This document shows, piece after piece, positions 58,677 to 64,000 of a DNA stretch of 64,000 nt (its first letter is position 1; the number at the start of each line of letters is the position of its first letter). Source of the DNA: Eutypella sp. D-1 (taxonomy: Eukaryota; Ascomycota; Sordariomycetes; Xylariales; Diatrypaceae); NCBI GenBank assembly GCA_023313575.1, contig JAJTTP010000006.1, positions 1,860,001-1,924,000 on the forward strand. The letters run 5' to 3'. The notes under the pieces were generated by a model. It ran no database searches. It had not been told where the DNA came from and saw only the letters and a program-made list of their open reading frames with translations. The translations under genes and the position numbers were made by a program.

Positions 58677-59613
58677 ATCGAGGGAGGTCGGGAGAGAAGG
58701 CGGGAATACATACGCAACCGCCGGCCGCAAAACGCAGATGCTGTGGTGATAAGGATGTCAAGATCAGGACTAGGATGGAAATAGGACGATGGAAATAGGA
58801 CGATGGAAATAAGACGATTATGATCGTACCTTGCTTAGCACCGGGACGATGAGGAACGGTCCGAAAGTAAGGCGGGGAACATGTGGGATAATAATGAGGA
58901 GGTCCCAGGGGGTATATACTTAAACTGCAAGTGTACGTAAAATCATCGACTAAGCCCCCTGTGTATATCCCCTGAAACAAGGTTGACAGGGGTGCTGAGA
59001 AGCGAGATGCCTACATAGGATTGCAGCGGCACAGCAGCCGTCAGCGGTCTCCGCATCCTACCTCCTGGGTTCCCAGTTGGGGGATACGTTATAAGATGTC
59101 CCGGGCCCCGGCACGCTCCAGAAAGGTCCACGACGGGACCTAAATAGTGGTGAAATTTTTAACCTGTCTATAAGTGCTGATACAGGTGCCTGATGATCAT
59201 TACAAGTTGTGCGTCTAAAACCTACCGTTCATATGTAATCATTGCCACCGCGAAGCCTACAGAGATCAAAAAGCAGAATTGTGTCCCAGGATTGAGCCAA
59301 TAGCCAATTGAGTGGCTCCGTATTAACGTAGTGAAGACCGAGTACTCGTTTCGGTAAATCACAATCAGATCTCTACAGGTGGGTTGGTGATTGACTATAC
59401 CTATTTAGCTAGTCACAGTCACATTCACGTACTTTGAGATGCTTAGTATGGAAGCTTGGGTCAAATTCGAAGTTCACTGTGTTAATACTGAATATAGGAG
59501 ACTAGAACTACTATTGGAAAAATCGTACTTACCTGCTTTTATCGATAGGTAGACTTGAACTCGGCTCGCAAGGTCATAGCCGCAGAAGGTGTAGCTAACT
59601 AGCAACCGCCCGG
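58677..59613. other. intergenic region
   Basis: Promoter side of the sensor-like gene and 3' side of the kinase-like gene. It holds a 14-bp tandem repeat (58774-58815). No gene is supported. Confidence 0.6.
58774..58815 (+). repeat. 14-bp tandem repeat, three copies
   Basis: Three adjoining copies of GATGGAAATAGGAC; the third differs by one base. It lies about 100 bp upstream of the sensor-like gene's start codon. Confidence 0.9.
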
Positions 59614-60570
59614 TCAAGCATCGACATCCTCTTCATCGGAACTGGCATAGTCACCGAGATACAAGAAGTCACCTATACTGAGTTCCCAATTTCCCTGTAA
59701 TCTCTGAATCATTCGTGTGATGTCTTTCTGTCGAGCCGAGGGGTCTTCAGTGCACCTGGTCGTCTCAAAGTCGATGAAGATAATACTAGGGTCCCCGTTT
59801 ACGCGGTTGGGCCGTAATAACATATTGCCGGGGTGGAGATCGCCGTGAACGATGCCTAGGTTGTGCAGGCGGCCGACGGTTTCGATACAGAGTTCCTTAT
59901 CCTCAAGGCCTGGGTGCTTCAACCGATTGTCATACCGGTTGCGGTCGTCGCCACCCGTCCCAGCATCCACCCACTCGAGGAAGAACCCAATGATGAGTCC
60001 CTCGGCTGTGACATGGCCTAGGAATTCGGGCGCCAGGCCTTTACCCGCGAGGATGCGGTACGCCCGGGTCTCTGACTCGACATGACGCCGATCCATCGGA
60101 AAGTCGAACGTTTTCATAAGTACTGGTTTCGTGCCGCCAGAGAACGCCGGGTGTGTGACGAGTCGGAGCTGGTCATTATGCCCGAGAACTTGCACTCCCT
60201 TGACAGCTCGGAGTACCGTCCGCAGGTCCGCGTCAAAGTAGTCGATGCGTATTGGGTGCCACGCGTTTCTTACACCGCGAGGTCGTAGTGCTATTTGGTC
60301 AACCCTCCCCGCGTCCACGAACTTCGGCTGCCCCGTCTGCATATCCCGGACAACCTGTTTCACCCTCCAGTCCCCCTCTGGTAAAGGTGGGAAGGATGTG
60401 AAGTCGTAATTATGGATCAGTATACCCGGCGGCCTAACCTCAAAATCATTGTTGTGAACCATCACGTACTTAATGCACTTACCGTCAGCAATGAACCGGC
60501 ACGCTTGACGGGAGCCATCTGTGTCGATAGCAGTGAGCTCTGCGCTTCCCGTGGAAGTTTCCTCCGGCAT
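59614..60570 (-). CDS. small protein-kinase-like protein
   Basis: Single exon, 318 residues from the ATG at 60570; the frame further upstream opens only at a TTG and is Thr-rich. The C-terminal half has kinase-like motifs: KPVLMKTFDF (Lys strand), VESETRAYRIL (Glu helix), HGDLHPGNMLL (catalytic loop with Asp and Asn) and FIDFETTRC in place of the DFG motif. The N-terminal half (HNNDFEVRPPGILIHNYDFTSF) matches no domain I know. This is the short-kinase type common in filamentous fungi (RIO/APH-like fold). It may phosphorylate proteins or small molecules; the Glu in place of Gly in DFG is common in that group. The acidic tail DYASSDEEDVDA ends it. Confidence 0.78.
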   Translation of the reverse strand: MPEETSTGSAELTAIDTDGSRQACRFIADGKCIKYVMVHNNDFEVRPPGILIHNYDFTSFPPLPEGDWRVKQVVRDMQTGQPKFVDAGRVDQIALRPRGVRNAWHPIRIDYFDADLRTVLRAVKGVQVLGHNDQLRLVTHPAFSGGTKPVLMKTFDFPMDRRHVESETRAYRILAGKGLAPEFLGHVTAEGLIIGFFLEWVDAGTGGDDRNRYDNRLKHPGLEDKELCIETVGRLHNLGIVHGDLHPGNMLLRPNRVNGDPSIIFIDFETTRCTEDPSARQKDITRMIQRLQGNWELSIGDFLYLGDYASSDEEDVDA

Positions 60571-61802
60571 AGTTATTGTGATGGTGTTCGTCGTCGGGGT
60601 CGTGGTCGTAGTGGGCAGGCTGGATATTTGCTTATGGGACAAATTAGTTAATCACTGTAGTTCAATGCTATGATGCCCTAGGCATCCATTTCCTTGCAGC
60701 AATAAAGCAGCAGCTGGAGCCACCCTTATTGTACTCTGTGGGAACATATGACTGCAGCAAAACATGGTCATTGGGAAGTAGCAATGCCTTTGTCCATGTA
60801 CACAGGTTTGCTAAGGACTCCTGTTCCTATCAGCTGTTCGAGTTTTGTCTGAAAAGGGATAGGGCTCTCTGTTGATGAGCAACACTCTTGTTACAGCAGA
60901 CTTGATTCCTGTGCTTAACTACAGCTACCTTGATGTTGGTGCGGGCGAAGCGGTCGCTGTTTACCGACCATAACACAGCACTTTCATAATATAGAGGCTG
61001 TTAAATTATCGCTATTAGTCTCCAAACAGATATTATGGCTCGGTAGTGCTGTTAAGACATGTCATTGGATCCATACTTATATGCGAGCACCATGAAGAAA
61101 CACACCAACTGTTCTATCATCCCGATTATACTACAAGACCTTTAACGGCCGTGATTAAAATGGGTGGACTATGGTAGAGGCCATAGCCGCCGAGCAATAG
61201 GTCTGGAGACAGCCTCTTGGTATGGCCGTGTGAAGTCTTAATGACTGAGATGGCGCTGCTACCTCAGTTTGAAGACCTTCTAGAGCTGACTCTGTGCTAT
61301 TAGGGAAATCAGTTAGCCAGTGGCCGACGGATTAATAGCTTGAGAAGTCCATGTGGTCTTATATCTTACCCGTTTAGTTTTCATCACGAAGAAATAAATA
61401 TCCACATAAATGGAATTCATGTCATGAAGGGCAGGTCTCACAGAGCAATACAAAGAGAGATCATGCACAAAATGGAAACCGTGTCACTGAGAAATTAATG
61501 GTTCTTTGAAGCTTTCCTATTATTCAAAGCGAGAGTACGAAACATGGGAAATTGTAAAAAGGAACTGAGCGAACAAAGAACCACCATGAGTTCTGACGGT
61601 TGCTTGCCACCCTATTTCTTCCTTTGCGTACTGATAGCGGCGATAACTTCAGACGAGTCCGTAGCATCCTCGAGCAAAGAAAGCTGAGTAACCGCAGTGG
61701 CAGAAGAAGGAACGTTCAGTGCTCCCTGCCTCATAGAACTCCCTTGATGACAGGCATGGGAATAGTATGACATTGTCAATGAGAATGATGGATTTCTGGT
61801 GC
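60571..61802. other. gene-free stretch
   Basis: AT-rich, 1.2 kb, no supported gene on either strand. Confidence 0.55.
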
Positions 61803-62839
61803 TTATGACGACAGTCGGGGCCGGGAAGATTCCACCTTGGCCTTGATGAAATCAAGAGGGAGCATGCGACCGGTAGCGTTACAGAACTCAGCCTGGAGGT
61901 GGTGATATCTGAGAGCGTGCTGGCGGGCCTCGAGATTGGCGAGAATGGCACAGTCGTCGGCGCTGAAGGCCTTGTCGGGCTTGATCTTGAGTCGGTCCGG
62001 GTACTGCTCTCTCAGAACGTGGCGGTAGAAGTGGTTCTTGCTGTAGGCGCGCTGCTCTTCGTAGTCGTCCTCATTGAGGGGTTCGGAAGCCTCCTTCTCC
62101 TTGACGGCGGCCTCTTGGGTGGTGGCCCTTGCCTTCTCAGCGGCGGCGTTGTTTCTGACGACCTCGTCATCTTCCTGCTCGCTCTCGGAGGTACTTTCAT
62201 CCTCGTCGCTGGAGAAACTAGCCTCGGAGTCGGAAGAGATCAGGTACTCGAGTGCCTTCTTGATTCTACGCTTCTTCTCGGCTTTGGAGGCGGCGTACTT
62301 GCGGTTTTCCTTCGCTTTGCCATCATCGCCTTTTCCCTTTCCCCTGGATCTGGCCGTGGCCTCCTTCACCTGCGCATTGCCCTTCGTCATCGTGTATTTT
62401 CCACCGGATGACCGTTTGATCGTGATAGATATGTTCTCCCTTCCAGAGAAGTTAGTATTATCAAATAAACCAAGAATATGTGAAATAAGTTGAAAATGAA
62501 GATGGAAGAGGGGGTGGGAGGCACAAACCCTGAATCAGGTTCAGAATCTTGGGCAGCAGTTGATGAAGCGTAACCCTTTGGCTCCTCGTCACTGTATTGT
62601 ACTAGGTTATCGGCAAAGCGGACCTTCTTCTCCTTCCGGGGAGGTGGGTTACTGTTGTTCTCTGGGATCGTATACGTATATACAGGCTGCTGCGGCTGCT
62701 GCTGCTCCTGAGGCGAGGGGTAGTAGTAGTACGGGGGCTGCGCTGCCTGCTGTTGTCGTTCCTGAGAACGAGATTGGGGGAAAGGTGCACCAAGCATCAA
62801 GTCAAAGAAGCCAATTCCTTTCTTCTTGTTACGCGGCAT
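61803..62839 (-). CDS. acidic low-complexity protein, unknown
   Basis: Two exons, complement(62529-62839, 61803-62439), give 315 residues. Exon 1 begins MPRNKKKGIGFFDLMLGAPF, then is Gln/Pro/Tyr-rich. It splices (GTTTGT, TACTAAC branch, GGAAG) into a stretch with KRSSGGKY, a basic region, a Ser/Asp/Glu run (about 165-195), and a folded-looking end (HFYRHVLREQYPDRLKIKPDKAF, ARQHALRYHHLQAEFCNATGRMLPLDFIKAKVE). The two frames join exactly at the splice. Exon 2 has its own ATG (62390) that could give a shorter 195-residue form. No family is recognised; nuclear localisation is plausible from the charge pattern only. Confidence 0.68.
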
Positions 62840-64000
62840 GGTGAATGGTGGGGTGGCCGCAGTGAGAATGATGGTGAGGTGATGAGATGAGCTGGTAGCT
62901 TTTAGTGATCTGCACAAGAGAGAAAAGGTGAGTACTTATTAAACTTGCCCTCTACTCCGGAGAAAGCTCCCGGATAGGAACCACTTGAATACCTACCTAG
63001 ATACCTAAGGTAGTGGAAGCAAGCACAGTGTATATTGTCAATAGGCAGCAGCTACTAAGTATACTTTGGTCAAGTCATAGGTAACAATAGGCTATATAGA
63101 GCATAGATTGAGGGGCATCTCAATCTGCAGACATGAAATTTAAGATCATCAATCACAGGACTGTTTCTCAAGTGTTGCTTTGCTTGGAGATCGCAAGAAG
63201 AAAGTAGGCAGTGTTTATATACACCAACTACTCTTCGACTACCTATCAAACTGTCATGCAGCAATAACTACTAGGAATTTAAAAAATGGCAAATCCAAAA
63301 GCCAGTATCAAATGAAAGGTGTATAATCACCATACTTAGTACCTAGTAATAGACCTAAGATGCATCCGATTTCTTCCCCAGCCTCTGCAGCTTCTACAGC
63401 TGTTATCAGGACACCATGGCTATGAACCCATACATGCATTGGCATTCCGGTTCATGAATCTTCCAACCCATACTCAGCTTCCTCAACCTGATGCTAAGTA
63501 CATCATTACATTACAACGTAAGATGACATCTGCTAATCAGACCTAGCAACAGGAAAGGATATATAACGTAACCATTTCCCTAGGCTTAGAAACAGTGCAA
63601 GGTGAGGCACGTAATCACATCAGCTATCTATGACCTCCCATCAAAACATGAAAATGGGGGTATCGTATTCGCAAACTTCTAGGCTCTATCGTGTATGAAA
63701 AACCTGACTAATTATATACCAAAACTGACGACGACGGGCCGGGCGTCTAACTATCCCATCCCATCCCATCCCATCGCTCATCTTACTGCCTCCGACGCCA
63801 TGCCATCCATGCCCATGCCCTACCGCGCGCAATGCAAATTCATGTAGTCGTGCCCCAATCCAAGTACGGGACAATTCATTAGACATCCGACCGCCTCCCA
63901 GGAATCACTTTATCGATCTTGCCTCTCCATCCACCCCTACTACCCCTACCCTTTCCGTTCCCCTTCTCCTTCCCCTTATCCCGCTCTCGTCCCTGTTCCC
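62840..64000. other. intergenic region at the right edge
   Basis: No gene supported. It contains a CCCAT pentanucleotide repeat (63753-63775) and ends in a CT-rich tract that may belong to a promoter beyond the window. Confidence 0.55.
63753..63775 (+). repeat. CCCAT pentanucleotide repeat
   Basis: Four consecutive copies of a CCCAT unit in non-coding DNA. Confidence 0.9.

Noticed and set aside
61899..62411. 170-codon plus-strand Leu/Val/Gly-rich frame
   Set aside because: Antisense of the acidic protein; Glu/Asp codons read in reverse give Leu/Val-rich sequence.

Overview
The window is nuclear DNA of a filamentous ascomycete (Pezizomycotina, most likely a Sordariomycete). Coding regions are split by short introns of about 40-260 bp with GTRNGT-type donors, CTAAC/CTGAC branch sites and YAG acceptors. 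The proteins are typical of filamentous fungi: UPC2-like Zn2Cys6 regulators, RTA1, WSC, 2EXR, Ytp1-like, DUF4202, DUF2293, and HMG boxes with the mating-type intron. Palindromic TACCTAGGTA runs also recur. I assembled the multi-exon models by eye from frame, splice sites and branch sites; none is backed by transcripts.

Layout. 1-8.1 kb has no intact gene; one decayed ORF with RIP-like stop codons lies at 3.4-3.8 kb. 8.1-12.9 kb holds a DUF2293 protein, an Alb1-like ribosome biogenesis factor and a coiled-coil 2EXR protein. 14.3-19.2 kb holds an eight-exon allantoate-permease-type MFS transporter and a GPI-anchored lysophospholipase. 20.6-26.5 kb holds a small membrane protein and a divergent pair: a Ctr-type copper transporter and a ferric/cupric reductase. 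These two probably form a metal reduction and uptake unit. 26.5-33.3 kb is gene-poor and carries two tandem genes of the mating-type HMG family. The first looks intact. The second has lost its reading frame through an in-frame TAG and a 1-nt frameshift inside the HMG box.

33.3-39.0 kb holds a secreted PEBP-like protein with a 10-nt exon, a Ytp1-like membrane protein, and a secreted protein with two WSC domains. 41.2-50.5 kb holds an RTA1 transporter, a UPC2-like Zn2Cys6 regulator, a secreted alpha/beta hydrolase, a second Zn2Cys6 regulator of similar architecture, and a secreted S28 prolyl carboxypeptidase. This resembles a small regulated hydrolysis/transport cluster. 51.1-62.9 kb is mostly housekeeping or unknown: a cyclic phosphodiesterase, a four-helix membrane protein with a CPKC motif, a DUF4202 protein, a single-pass stress-sensor-like protein, a small kinase-like protein and an acidic low-complexity protein.

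The most interesting region is the tandem HMG pair. Both genes interrupt the HMG box at the same place and phase, as mating-type genes do. None of the usual mating-locus neighbours (SLA2, APN2, COX13, APC5) or an alpha-box gene is visible. This is either an unusual or relocated mating-type locus, or a MAT-derived HMG pair with one copy recently lost. No rRNA, tRNA, CRISPR array or intact transposon was found.
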